Below are positions 3,826 to 10,312 of a stretch of 29,960 bases of DNA, in pieces. Origin of the DNA: a virus. The notes beneath the pieces were generated by a model that made no database searches, was not told where the DNA came from, and saw nothing but the letters and a program-made list of their open reading frames with translations. The first letter of the stretch is position 1. Every line of letters starts with the position of its first letter. Both the position numbers and the translations under genes were made by a program. The stretch spans positions 1-29,960 of the IMG/VR virus record IMGVR_UViG_3300044712_000210, one strand, 5' to 3'.

Positions 3826-4149
3826 ATGACATGGCAAGACTGGGTTCCACTAACAGTAGGTATTATCGCAATTCTGTCAGCGGCAGCAGCATTCTTACGC
3901 TATATCATCAAAAACTTTTTACGTCAAGAATTAGAAATCATCAAGCACGAGCTACAGCCTAATAGTGGTAAATCCCTCAAGGATCAAGTTACCAGGCTAG
4001 AATCAACACAGAAGCAGATGCAAGCAGAACAAACAGCTCATATCAAAGTGCAGAAGGATGAAGAAGATCGCATTGAGTCTCGAATCGATAAGCTAGACGA
4101 AAAGATTGATCGTCTATATAAAATTATTATTGACAAACTAGGTAACTAA
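3826..4149 (+). CDS. Membrane-anchored coiled-coil protein, possibly lysis-related
   Basis: The 107-residue product has one N-terminal membrane segment (about residues 8-27, VPLTVGIIAILSAAAAF), a basic/acidic linker with the segment ELQPNSGKSLKDQVTRLE (41-58), and a charged coiled coil to the C-terminus (DRIESRIDKLDEKIDRLYK). From memory, small actinophage proteins with a similar PNSG..LKD segment lie next to lysis genes. It could be a holin partner, antiholin or a spanin-like protein. It opens the rightward arm, about 250 nt from the next gene, and is preceded by its own TATAAT. Confidence 0.85.
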   Translation: MTWQDWVPLTVGIIAILSAAAAFLRYIIKNFLRQELEIIKHELQPNSGKSLKDQVTRLESTQKQMQAEQTAHIKVQKDEEDRIESRIDKLDEKIDRLYKIIIDKLGN

Positions 4150-4220
4150 TATATATAATTTATATATCTTATATATCTATATCTTACTTGCTGTTATATC
4201 TTAATATCTTATAAATAATA

Positions 4221-4250
4221 ATTATACACATACAATTCTTGATTTGTCAA
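4221..4250 (-). promoter_or_regulatory. Leftward promoter antisense to the 3826 gene
   Basis: TTGACA (4245-4250) and TATAAT (4221-4226) are perfect hexamers, 18 nt apart, on the minus strand. Transcription would start near 4214 and run antisense through 3826-4149. ACGGCGTGTC lies 13 nt upstream of the -35, ten more than in the other copies (one helical turn). Confidence 0.7.
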
Positions 4251-4263
4251 ACCAGATTATCTT

Positions 4264-4273
4264 GACACGCCGT
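4264..4273 (-). promoter_or_regulatory. GACACGCCGT decamer, copy 4
   Basis: This copy lies between the leftward promoter at 4221-4250 and the direct repeats at 4276-4313. Confidence 0.55.
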
Positions 4274-4275
4274 AT

Positions 4276-4313
4276 GTTATCAAATCGTTATAATATTGTT
4301 ATTAAATCGTTAT
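4276..4313 (+). repeat. Direct repeats, 22-bp period
   Basis: GTTATCAAATCGTTAT (4276-4291) and GTTATTAAATCGTTAT (4298-4313) differ at one base and are 22 bp apart, two turns of the helix. They lie in the AT-rich switch region and look like a pair of protein-binding sites. Confidence 0.55.
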
Positions 4314-4333
4314 CTTTATGTTATACTTTTATT

Positions 4334-4389
4334 GACTAGTGCTTGGGTTCTCTCTCTCAAATCCCACTTTCCTGAGCACTAGTCTTTTT
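4334..4389 (+). terminator. Strong rightward terminator, possibly a self-contained small RNA
   Basis: GACTAGTGCT (4334-4343) pairs perfectly with AGCACTAGTC (4375-4384), followed by TTTTT. The 31-nt loop is pyrimidine-rich. TATACT at 4322-4327 ends 6 nt before the stem, so the hairpin could be the whole transcript of a tiny promoter. It also isolates the gene at 4405 from upstream transcription. Confidence 0.8.
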
Positions 4390-4392
4390 GTA

Positions 4393-4398
4393 TATAAT
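4393..4398 (+). promoter_or_regulatory. -10 element, leaderless start of 4405 gene
   Basis: TATAAT is followed by GGACTT and the ATG at 4405 (6-nt spacer). It begins 3 nt after the T-run of the preceding terminator. Confidence 0.65.
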
Positions 4399-4404
4399 GG
4401 ACTT

Positions 4405-4800
4405 ATGACTAATTTAATTTTACCTAATACAGAATCTATGCACTTGAATGTTAATCGTGGAGAATCTTATTCTTTATCTTTTGATCTTTTTGAAAATACA
4501 GATTTAAAACCTCTTGACTTGTCTTCTTGGACATTCTTTTGTACTGTTTATAACAAGGCTGATCATCAGTTCTATGAGTTATCTTATACTGTTGATGGTA
4601 ATAGTGTTGTTTTTGATTTACCCTCTGAAATTACACAAGATCTTGGTTTACCAGATAACCTTCCAATCAATAGTCTTGATTTTGATATTCAGGGTTTTAG
4701 TCCTGAAGTAGATTTAGTATCTGATGATAATACTTTAGGTATGTGGAACATGATTATGGGTACAATCAAGTCTTTTGGCATAAAATCAACTGAGTCATAA
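4405..4800 (+). CDS. BppU-like beta-rich phage structural protein
   Basis: From ATG 4405 the product is 131 residues (MTNLILPNTESMHLNVNRGE...). The pattern of an RGES/RGD turn, then a strand ending in a DL-S-W/T-F element, resembles the N-terminal domain of siphophage baseplate upper proteins; the same pattern opens the 6982 gene. A start at 4339 would place translation inside a terminator hairpin; TATAAT exactly 6 nt before 4405 decides for the shorter form. Third codon positions are strikingly T-rich (TCT, GAT, CTT) compared with the neighbouring endolysin, suggesting separate acquisition. Role in the tail is inferred. Confidence 0.75.
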   Translation: MTNLILPNTESMHLNVNRGESYSLSFDLFENTDLKPLDLSSWTFFCTVYNKADHQFYELSYTVDGNSVVFDLPSEITQDLGLPDNLPINSLDFDIQGFSPEVDLVSDDNTLGMWNMIMGTIKSFGIKSTES

Positions 4801-4831
4801 TGATGGTATAATTAGGCTTGGAGGATTTATT

Positions 4832-5626
4832 ATGAGTCAATTTCAAAACTGGCTGAATAGTGTCAATGGCAAAGCCATCGAGATGGATAAGTCGTGGGGT
4901 GCCCAATGCTGGGACCTCTGGTCACACTATGCAGTTAATATGCTCGGCGTTACATACTGGAAAACTGGTACTAACGCTGGTGGAGGATGTCCACAACACT
5001 CAGGTTACACATGTGGCCTTTGGAAAACATTCGATCGATCTGGTCTAGGCGAATGGCTTACACCAGTACAGGGTCCACCTCAGCGTGGAGACGTAGCTAT
5101 TTGGGAGTGGGGTTCCCCTGCAGGTCCTAATAGCCACGTTGCCATTGTTGTAGAAGACCGTGGAAACAACGTATATTGCATGACCCAGAACCCTGGCCCT
5201 GCACACTACGCAAACCTTTCAAAGGCTGGTATTCTTGGCTACCTACGTCCAGACAACCAGTCATACTTCGGAGGACCTGCTGCACCATCAGTATCTGTTG
5301 CAACTGGAAGCATTGCTGAACTAGCTGCTGCAGTTATCCGTGGTGAGTATGGTAACGGTCCAGACCGTGTAGCAGCTCTTGGTGCAAACTATGAAGCTGT
5401 ACAGGCAGAGGTTAACCGCATCCTTTCGGGTGGCGGATCTGCTCCTGCACCAGCACCATCAGGTGGTACACGTCAACACGTCGTAGTTCCAGGAGATACC
5501 CTCTGGGATATTAGTGCCGCTTACCTAGGCGACGGATCTCGCTACATGGAGATCTTCAACCTATCAAACTTCAGCTCAGGAAACCCAAGCTTGATTTATC
5601 CAGGCGAAGTTGCTATTATTCCATAA
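4832..5626 (+). CDS. Endolysin: CHAP + Cpl-7 + LysM
   Basis: The 264-residue protein has three parts. Residues about 15-135 form a CHAP amidase/endopeptidase domain with the nucleophile in QCWD (C26) and the histidine in NSHVAIVVED (H102). Residues about 160-197 form a Cpl-7 (CW_7) wall-binding repeat (IAELAAAVIRGEYGNGPDRV...). Residues about 215-264 form a LysM domain (VVVPGDTLWDISAAYLGDG). It would cut peptidoglycan at the end of infection once the holin opens the membrane. TATAAT (4807-4812) precedes a proper GGAGG ribosome site 8 nt before the ATG. It is followed 13 nt later by the holin. Confidence 0.95.
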   Translation: MSQFQNWLNSVNGKAIEMDKSWGAQCWDLWSHYAVNMLGVTYWKTGTNAGGGCPQHSGYTCGLWKTFDRSGLGEWLTPVQGPPQRGDVAIWEWGSPAGPNSHVAIVVEDRGNNVYCMTQNPGPAHYANLSKAGILGYLRPDNQSYFGGPAAPSVSVATGSIAELAAAVIRGEYGNGPDRVAALGANYEAVQAEVNRILSGGGSAPAPAPSGGTRQHVVVPGDTLWDISAAYLGDGSRYMEIFNLSNFSSGNPSLIYPGEVAIIP

Positions 5627-5639
5627 GGAGGAGAGAAAT

Positions 5640-6164
5640 ATGGCTAAAGAGAAAACACATTTCATTAGACAGGTATTTGATTACATGTACCCTGCCAAAA
5701 ACCGTGTTATTGCGGCTGTAGCGTTTGTTCGTACATTCAAGCAGACATTTACAGGTGCATTCACAGTTGGTGGTGCAGGTTTGATTACCATCAGTGCAAC
5801 CGATATTGCACAGCTGAACTGGGATATTGTACTTGCAACTGCAATTGCACTGTTCCTGTCTGCTATCCTTTCGGCAGCAGTAGCTTTTGACGATGTAAGT
5901 CGCAACGGTCTTAACAGCAAGTACATGGATGCAGCTAATCCACCTGCACCTGCTGTAACTGTAGACCCTGTTGCACTTAACGGAGTTATTAAGCAACTGC
6001 GTCCTTCGTTCTTTGTTCCTGCACCTGCAGAAGCACCGAAGGTAGAAGCTAAGAAAACAGCTCGTAAAACTGCAGCAAAGCCAAAGGCAACAGCAGCAGC
6101 TAACAAGGTTGTAGAAAACACTATGAAGGCAAACCAGGCTCCAGCAGTAGAAGAGCCAATGTAA
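5640..6164 (+). CDS. Holin
   Basis: The start at 5640 is fixed by GGAGGAG 6-7 nt upstream; the product has 174 residues. Two hydrophobic segments (about 42-60, GAFTVGGAGLITISA, and 66-90, IVLATAIALFLSAILSAAVAF) are joined by a short polar turn, as in class II holins of the r1t type common in actinophages. The C-terminal third is a Lys/Ala/Pro-rich tail (KKTARKTAAKPKATAAANK), probably cytoplasmic and able to bind the membrane or regulate timing. Position right after the endolysin and before a terminator supports the role. Confidence 0.88.
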   Translation: MAKEKTHFIRQVFDYMYPAKNRVIAAVAFVRTFKQTFTGAFTVGGAGLITISATDIAQLNWDIVLATAIALFLSAILSAAVAFDDVSRNGLNSKYMDAANPPAPAVTVDPVALNGVIKQLRPSFFVPAPAEAPKVEAKKTARKTAAKPKATAAANKVVENTMKANQAPAVEEPM

Positions 6165-6180
6165 TAAAAATAATACTGAG

Positions 6181-6217
6181 ATACCCCTCGTCTGAAATGT
6201 CGGGGGGTATTTCTTTT
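6181..6217 (+). terminator. Terminator after the lysis genes
   Basis: ATACCCCTCG (6181-6190) pairs with CGGGGGGTAT (6201-6210), ten pairs with one G-U, loop of 10 nt, followed by TTCTTTT. Confidence 0.9.
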
Positions 6218-6219
6218 GC

Positions 6220-6225
6220 TATACT
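6220..6225 (+). promoter_or_regulatory. -10 element, leaderless start of protease gene
   Basis: TATACT is 6 nt before the ATG at 6232 and directly follows the T-run of the terminator. Confidence 0.55.
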
Positions 6226-6231
6226 TAGACA

Positions 6232-6963
6232 ATGGAAAGAAAACTAGACTGGGTTCCAAGGTTTGACGAGGAATCAAAGAATTATCCTGTAAGAGGAATC
6301 CTTAGACGCAAAAAGCGTAAAGATGTTTTATGGGTACCAGGACCAATTTTGGATCAACTATCTGAAGGTGCGTGTGTTGGTTTTGGATGGACTGCACAAG
6401 CATTGGCTACACCATTTGTTGTAAACCTCAAAACACTTCCAGGTAGAGCACCAAAAACCCCACAACCTTTTGCTCGATACATTTATAAGCAAGCACAAAA
6501 GATTGACGAAACTCCTGGTGAGAACTACGAGGGTACATCAGTATTAGCAGGAGCTAAGGCAATGGCAAATCAGCAAGCATTAGCTTCATACTCATGGGCT
6601 TTTAATATTGATGACGTTATTGATGCACTAATTCAAAAAGGTCCAGTCGTTCTGGGTATTAACTGGTACGAAGGAATGTACAGTGCACCTAGCGGTGTTC
6701 TCAAGGTATCTGGAGAGCACGTTGGTGGTCACTGTATTTTAGCTATTGGCTATACTATGAGTTCTAAGGCACTGGGCGGAGTACCATCTATTACCCTGCA
6801 AAATTCTTGGGGTAGAGGATGGGGAAATAATGGTCTTGCAGAAATTGCAGTATCAGACTTATCTAAACTATTATTAGATAACGGAGAAGCTTGTATACCA
6901 TCTAAGACAGCTTATGTCAAAAAGGTTAGCCTTAAAGAAAAAGTGCTAAGCCTTTTTAGATAG
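6232..6963 (+). CDS. Papain-like (C1A) cysteine protease
   Basis: The 243-residue product carries the full papain set: Q42 and C48 in QLSEGACVGF with the normal 6-residue spacing, H167 in GEHVGGHCILAIGY, and N191 in LQNSWGRGWGNNG. There is no long propeptide or signal peptide; about 35 residues precede the oxyanion glutamine. It lacks the usual CGSCW motif, but the catalytic geometry is intact. Lying between the lysis genes and the fibre genes, it may act on host surface proteins, trim virion proteins, or act as a late host-directed protease. It has its own -10 and no ribosome site. Family assignment is firm; role is not. Confidence 0.9.
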   Translation: MERKLDWVPRFDEESKNYPVRGILRRKKRKDVLWVPGPILDQLSEGACVGFGWTAQALATPFVVNLKTLPGRAPKTPQPFARYIYKQAQKIDETPGENYEGTSVLAGAKAMANQQALASYSWAFNIDDVIDALIQKGPVVLGINWYEGMYSAPSGVLKVSGEHVGGHCILAIGYTMSSKALGGVPSITLQNSWGRGWGNNGLAEIAVSDLSKLLLDNGEACIPSKTAYVKKVSLKEKVLSLFR

Positions 6964-6969
6964 TCGTGA

Positions 6970-6975
6970 TATAAT
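6970..6975 (+). promoter_or_regulatory. -10 element, leaderless start of 6982 gene
   Basis: TATAAT, 6-nt spacer TTAATC, then ATG; no ribosome site. Confidence 0.65.
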
Positions 6976-6981
6976 TTAATC

Positions 6982-7650
6982 ATGGCGTTTCCAGGTACAT
7001 ACAACATTTCATACTATAAAGGTGATACCTTTGAGTTTCGTATCTACCCCAAAAACTCTGCTGGTGAGCAGTTCGTACTAAACGACTATACTCAGATTCG
7101 CTTTACAATTTCTAATGTTCTTGGAGACACTCCACCAGCTGGAGTGACAAAGACAACTATTAATGGTTTTGCTGAAAAGCGTGATAACCAGTATGTTCTT
7201 TGTGCAATTACACCAGAAAATGGTGCACAGATGGTTGCTGGAACAACTTATTACTACGATGTTGAAATTGGTAAGATTGCAAGCCCTTATGACTACGTTT
7301 ACACACTTTTGCAGGGTACCGTAGCTGTCGCAGAGCAAACAACACCACCTGCAACTGTACCAGGTCAGCCTACAAACCTCACAGTAAGTGGTCTTACGTT
7401 AAGTTCTGGAACATTGTCTTGGACAGCTCCAACAGGTACTGCACCAATTAGTGCTTACAATATTTACTACGTTATTGGCGGTGTTCCTGTTCTTAAGCTT
7501 GGAACCGTTGCTTCAACACAAACAACATTTGTTGCTACATTCGTACCACCATTAACACCAGATACTCCATACACTGTTGGTGTTAGGGCTGAAAACATTT
7601 CTGGTGAAGGTGCTATGGCAACATACTCTGGCACCACACCATCATCCTAG
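6982..7650 (+). CDS. Baseplate/tail protein: BppU-like N-domain + fibronectin III
   Basis: The 222-residue protein has an N-terminal domain (1-115, with YYKGDTFEFRIYPKNSAGEQ and a later YYYDVEIG strand) resembling BppU-type tail proteins. A fibronectin type III domain follows (about 127-222: PGQPTNLTVSGLTLSSGTLS, TPDTPYTVGVRAENISGEG). FN3 domains on phage tails commonly bind cell-surface carbohydrate weakly. The next gene begins 9 nt later, with TAGGAG overlapping this gene's stop. Confidence 0.8.
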   Translation: MAFPGTYNISYYKGDTFEFRIYPKNSAGEQFVLNDYTQIRFTISNVLGDTPPAGVTKTTINGFAEKRDNQYVLCAITPENGAQMVAGTTYYYDVEIGKIASPYDYVYTLLQGTVAVAEQTTPPATVPGQPTNLTVSGLTLSSGTLSWTAPTGTAPISAYNIYYVIGGVPVLKLGTVASTQTTFVATFVPPLTPDTPYTVGVRAENISGEGAMATYSGTTPSS

Positions 7651-7659
7651 GAGTTCTAG

Positions 7660-8481
7660 ATGGCAGATGATCTAGCAAAAGTTGAACAAATAGAGCTAAC
7701 AAACTCTCCAGACTCTATAGAGGTAGATGTTTATCGTGGTGCCGAGGGTAAAAGAGGTGCTTATATCATTCCAGGATCTGGCAATCCATCAAACTATTTT
7801 GATATTGCTACTCAGTCATACACGTTTCCAGATCCAACGGGGGCAGAGGAAGAGTTGGTAGCACAGCTTTACGACTGGTACATTGATCTTGAAACAACTA
7901 GTGAGACATATCTTTCTACATTTCAGCTAAAGAAGACAAATATTTGGGAACAGATATTTAAAGTTATCCCAAATACATACAATACAAATAGAGTTCTAGC
8001 ATTTACATCTGGAGCTACTTCAACAAATGTTATCGTTTCCGATAACACCCTGCTTCTATCTCAAAAGTTTGGTGATCAATCACAAATAGGTAATTTTAAT
8101 ATTTATAGAATACCAACAAGCTCAGATACAACATCTACTGTTTCATCTGAATCTGCAATGCTTGCACTTTCTGGACAATCTGTTGGAAATTATGCTTACA
8201 GAACAGATAAGTCACAATTTTTTAGATTAACTTCATTACCAGCATCAGACATTGGTAGTTGGCAGCCAGAATTGTCTATTAACGTAGATGTTGACATTGA
8301 AAATCCAATTCCCAACACTCCATACCCAGTAATATCATCTTTTGTACTAAGCAAACCAACGTATGATGGGACAAACTATACATTTCCAATTTCTATAGTT
8401 GGCAGTCAGCTTCATCCAGTTAACGGTTTAGAAGCTATCTCAGGTGCTAGAACAGCTCATATTACAGTCAGCGTGATATAA
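7660..8481 (+). CDS. Tail/baseplate protein, paralogue of next gene (copy 1)
   Basis: The 273-residue product has an N-terminal strand domain, a short collagen-like piece (RGAEGKRG), then a conserved core with DWYIDLE, WEQIFKVIPNTYNTN, SESAMLALSGQ, YRTD and a C-terminal AHITVSV. All these features recur in the following gene, so the two are tandem paralogues of about 35-40% identity by eye. TAGGAG is 7 nt before the ATG. The last codon ATA and stop TAA form the TATAAT of the next gene. A structural role is inferred from neighbours. Confidence 0.75.
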   Translation: MADDLAKVEQIELTNSPDSIEVDVYRGAEGKRGAYIIPGSGNPSNYFDIATQSYTFPDPTGAEEELVAQLYDWYIDLETTSETYLSTFQLKKTNIWEQIFKVIPNTYNTNRVLAFTSGATSTNVIVSDNTLLLSQKFGDQSQIGNFNIYRIPTSSDTTSTVSSESAMLALSGQSVGNYAYRTDKSQFFRLTSLPASDIGSWQPELSINVDVDIENPIPNTPYPVISSFVLSKPTYDGTNYTFPISIVGSQLHPVNGLEAISGARTAHITVSVI

Positions 8482-8495
8482 TTAACTGAGGAATC

Positions 8496-9254
8496 ATGGC
8501 AGACCAGATTGTAACTATTGCAGAAGATACCGTTGTTGTATCTGGAGGTGCGGCAACGCTTAATGTTGACGTTAACTATGGGTCACCTGGTTCGGATGGT
8601 AGTCTTATTCTTTATGGCCAGGGTAAGCCAACAGATCCAAACGTGGTATTCCCTGTAGAGCCAAGACTATTAGACTGGTATATTAACATCGACAACACCG
8701 ATGAAGAGTATCTTTATATTTATCAGTACATTTACAAGAATGCTGCTACTACTTGGAATCGTATTTTTAAGATTATTCCAAATACATATCAGGTAAACAA
8801 AACTGTAACATTTGATGCTAGTGGCGTTGGTCAGGCAAATATTGCTGTTTCCAACACTACCCTGCCACTAGTTCCACAGTATGCGTTCCCAGGTGTTGGA
8901 AGCACAATCTTTACAGTAAATAGCGAAGCAGAAATGCTTGCACTTTCTGGAAGTGTTGGTATTTACGCATACCGCACAGATCTTGCAAAATATTTTTATT
9001 TAAGTGCAACACCTGCTAATAACATTGTCAACTGGCAAGGTCTTATCGCTATTAATGCACACGTAGGAATTGAAAACCAGTACCCCGTTGCATCTACGTT
9101 CCAGGTCGGGGTACCAACAATTACAACAGATTCAACTGGTGCAGTATCCTATGTTTTACCACTTGTTTTAACAGCATACCAAGTTCATCCTACCCTTGGA
9201 ATTATCCCAGTGACAGGAGACAAGACAGCTCATATTAGCATTAACGTGGTATAA
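8496..9254 (+). CDS. Tail/baseplate protein, paralogue of previous gene (copy 2)
   Basis: The 252-residue product matches the preceding protein throughout (DWYINIDNTDEEYL, WNRIFKIIPNTYQVNK, SEAEMLALSGS, YRTDLAKYF, AHISINVV). It also has a short GSPGSDG collagen-like piece near residue 31. TATAAT at 8477-8482 lies 13 nt upstream and a weak GAGGA is 4-5 nt from the ATG. Its own terminal GTA TAA again makes a TATAAT (9250-9255) for the next gene. Confidence 0.75.
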   Translation: MADQIVTIAEDTVVVSGGAATLNVDVNYGSPGSDGSLILYGQGKPTDPNVVFPVEPRLLDWYINIDNTDEEYLYIYQYIYKNAATTWNRIFKIIPNTYQVNKTVTFDASGVGQANIAVSNTTLPLVPQYAFPGVGSTIFTVNSEAEMLALSGSVGIYAYRTDLAKYFYLSATPANNIVNWQGLIAINAHVGIENQYPVASTFQVGVPTITTDSTGAVSYVLPLVLTAYQVHPTLGIIPVTGDKTAHISINVV

Positions 9255-9272
9255 TGAGCTTGGTGAAACTTT

Positions 9273-10307
9273 ATGGCAACTGAGAATATAGGTACTAAGT
9301 ACAACACTCAAATCCCGTCACTAACAGAAAATGCTGACATTCAGACAGCGTTAAAGATTTATCATTACGGGCAATCAACAGAGCCAACAAACCTTGTTGC
9401 GAACTCTGTAGCTGGTCATTTAAAAAATCTGGAAGACACCAAGATTGACATTGTTCCCATTCCAGTAACCTCTGGAAACAACAACTTAAATACCAAAACT
9501 ACATCTGGCTACTATTCTGTGCCAACCGCTAACGATGTCACTGGCGGTACTGGTTTTCCGCCATCAGCCACACCTGGTATGCTTACCGTAATTAATGATG
9601 GTAGCGGAATTGTTTATCAAACATACATCATGAGTAGCGGATCTACCCCAAAGTTTTATTGGAGAGGTTATTATAGTGGTGCCTGGTCAAACTGGATGCA
9701 GGCTTCTGATACAACTCACTCTCACGCAGAATTTGCATCTCTTGCTGGAGATATTGCAACAAAGCAGGCAACCATTACTGGTGCTGCGACATCTGTAACT
9801 AGTGCAAACCTTGCAGTATCGGCTGCACTTGTTTCTGACGCTGCTGGAAAGATTGCAGCATCATCTACTGTAAGTGCTACAGAGCTGGGGTACCTTGATG
9901 GTGTTACCTCAGCAATTCAGACTCAACTAAACTCAAAGGCACCACTTGCATCTCCAGCATTAACTGGAACTGCTACAGCATTTAACTTAACAGTAACTGG
10001 AACAACGTCTTTGGCAGCAACAACTTTAGGTGGAACCGTAACTGCAACTGGAATTACCATTACTGGTACAAACTCAAGCTTAGATCTAAGTGGTACAGGA
10101 ACTGCAACCTTGCCAGCATCAACATCTATTGGAAACGTTACATCCACAGAAATCGGGTATATTGACGGCTTGACATCTTCTGCACAAACTCAGCTTAACA
10201 ATAAACCATCTACTTTTAATGCTTCTGGAGCTACCTCTGGTGTAAAAATTTATATTCAATCTACAACACCAACTGGTATGGCTGCTGGAGATCTCTGGTT
10301 CTGGTGA
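9273..10307 (+). CDS. Tail fibre protein with pyocin-knob-like domain
   Basis: The 344-residue product has an N-terminal part about 1-65, a knob-like domain about 70-145 (GYYSVPT..., FYWRGYYSGAWSNWMQ), then low-complexity Thr/Ala/Gly beta repeats including two copies of a LGYLDG(V/L)TSxxQTQLN unit (about 208 and 290). It ends abruptly in GMAAGDLWFW. TATAAT at 9250 and GGTGA about 9 nt from the ATG precede it. The next gene opens only 5 nt after the stop with a related GDRVYF element, so this may be one half of a formerly fused fibre. Confidence 0.82.
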   Translation: MATENIGTKYNTQIPSLTENADIQTALKIYHYGQSTEPTNLVANSVAGHLKNLEDTKIDIVPIPVTSGNNNLNTKTTSGYYSVPTANDVTGGTGFPPSATPGMLTVINDGSGIVYQTYIMSSGSTPKFYWRGYYSGAWSNWMQASDTTHSHAEFASLAGDIATKQATITGAATSVTSANLAVSAALVSDAAGKIAASSTVSATELGYLDGVTSAIQTQLNSKAPLASPALTGTATAFNLTVTGTTSLAATTLGGTVTATGITITGTNSSLDLSGTGTATLPASTSIGNVTSTEIGYIDGLTSSAQTQLNNKPSTFNASGATSGVKIYIQSTTPTGMAAGDLWFW

Positions 10308-10312
10308 TCTAA

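Noticed and set aside
5681-6277. Leftward open frames antisense to the holin
   Set aside because: These are shadows of the Ala/Lys-rich holin tail; they cross a terminator and have no start signals.
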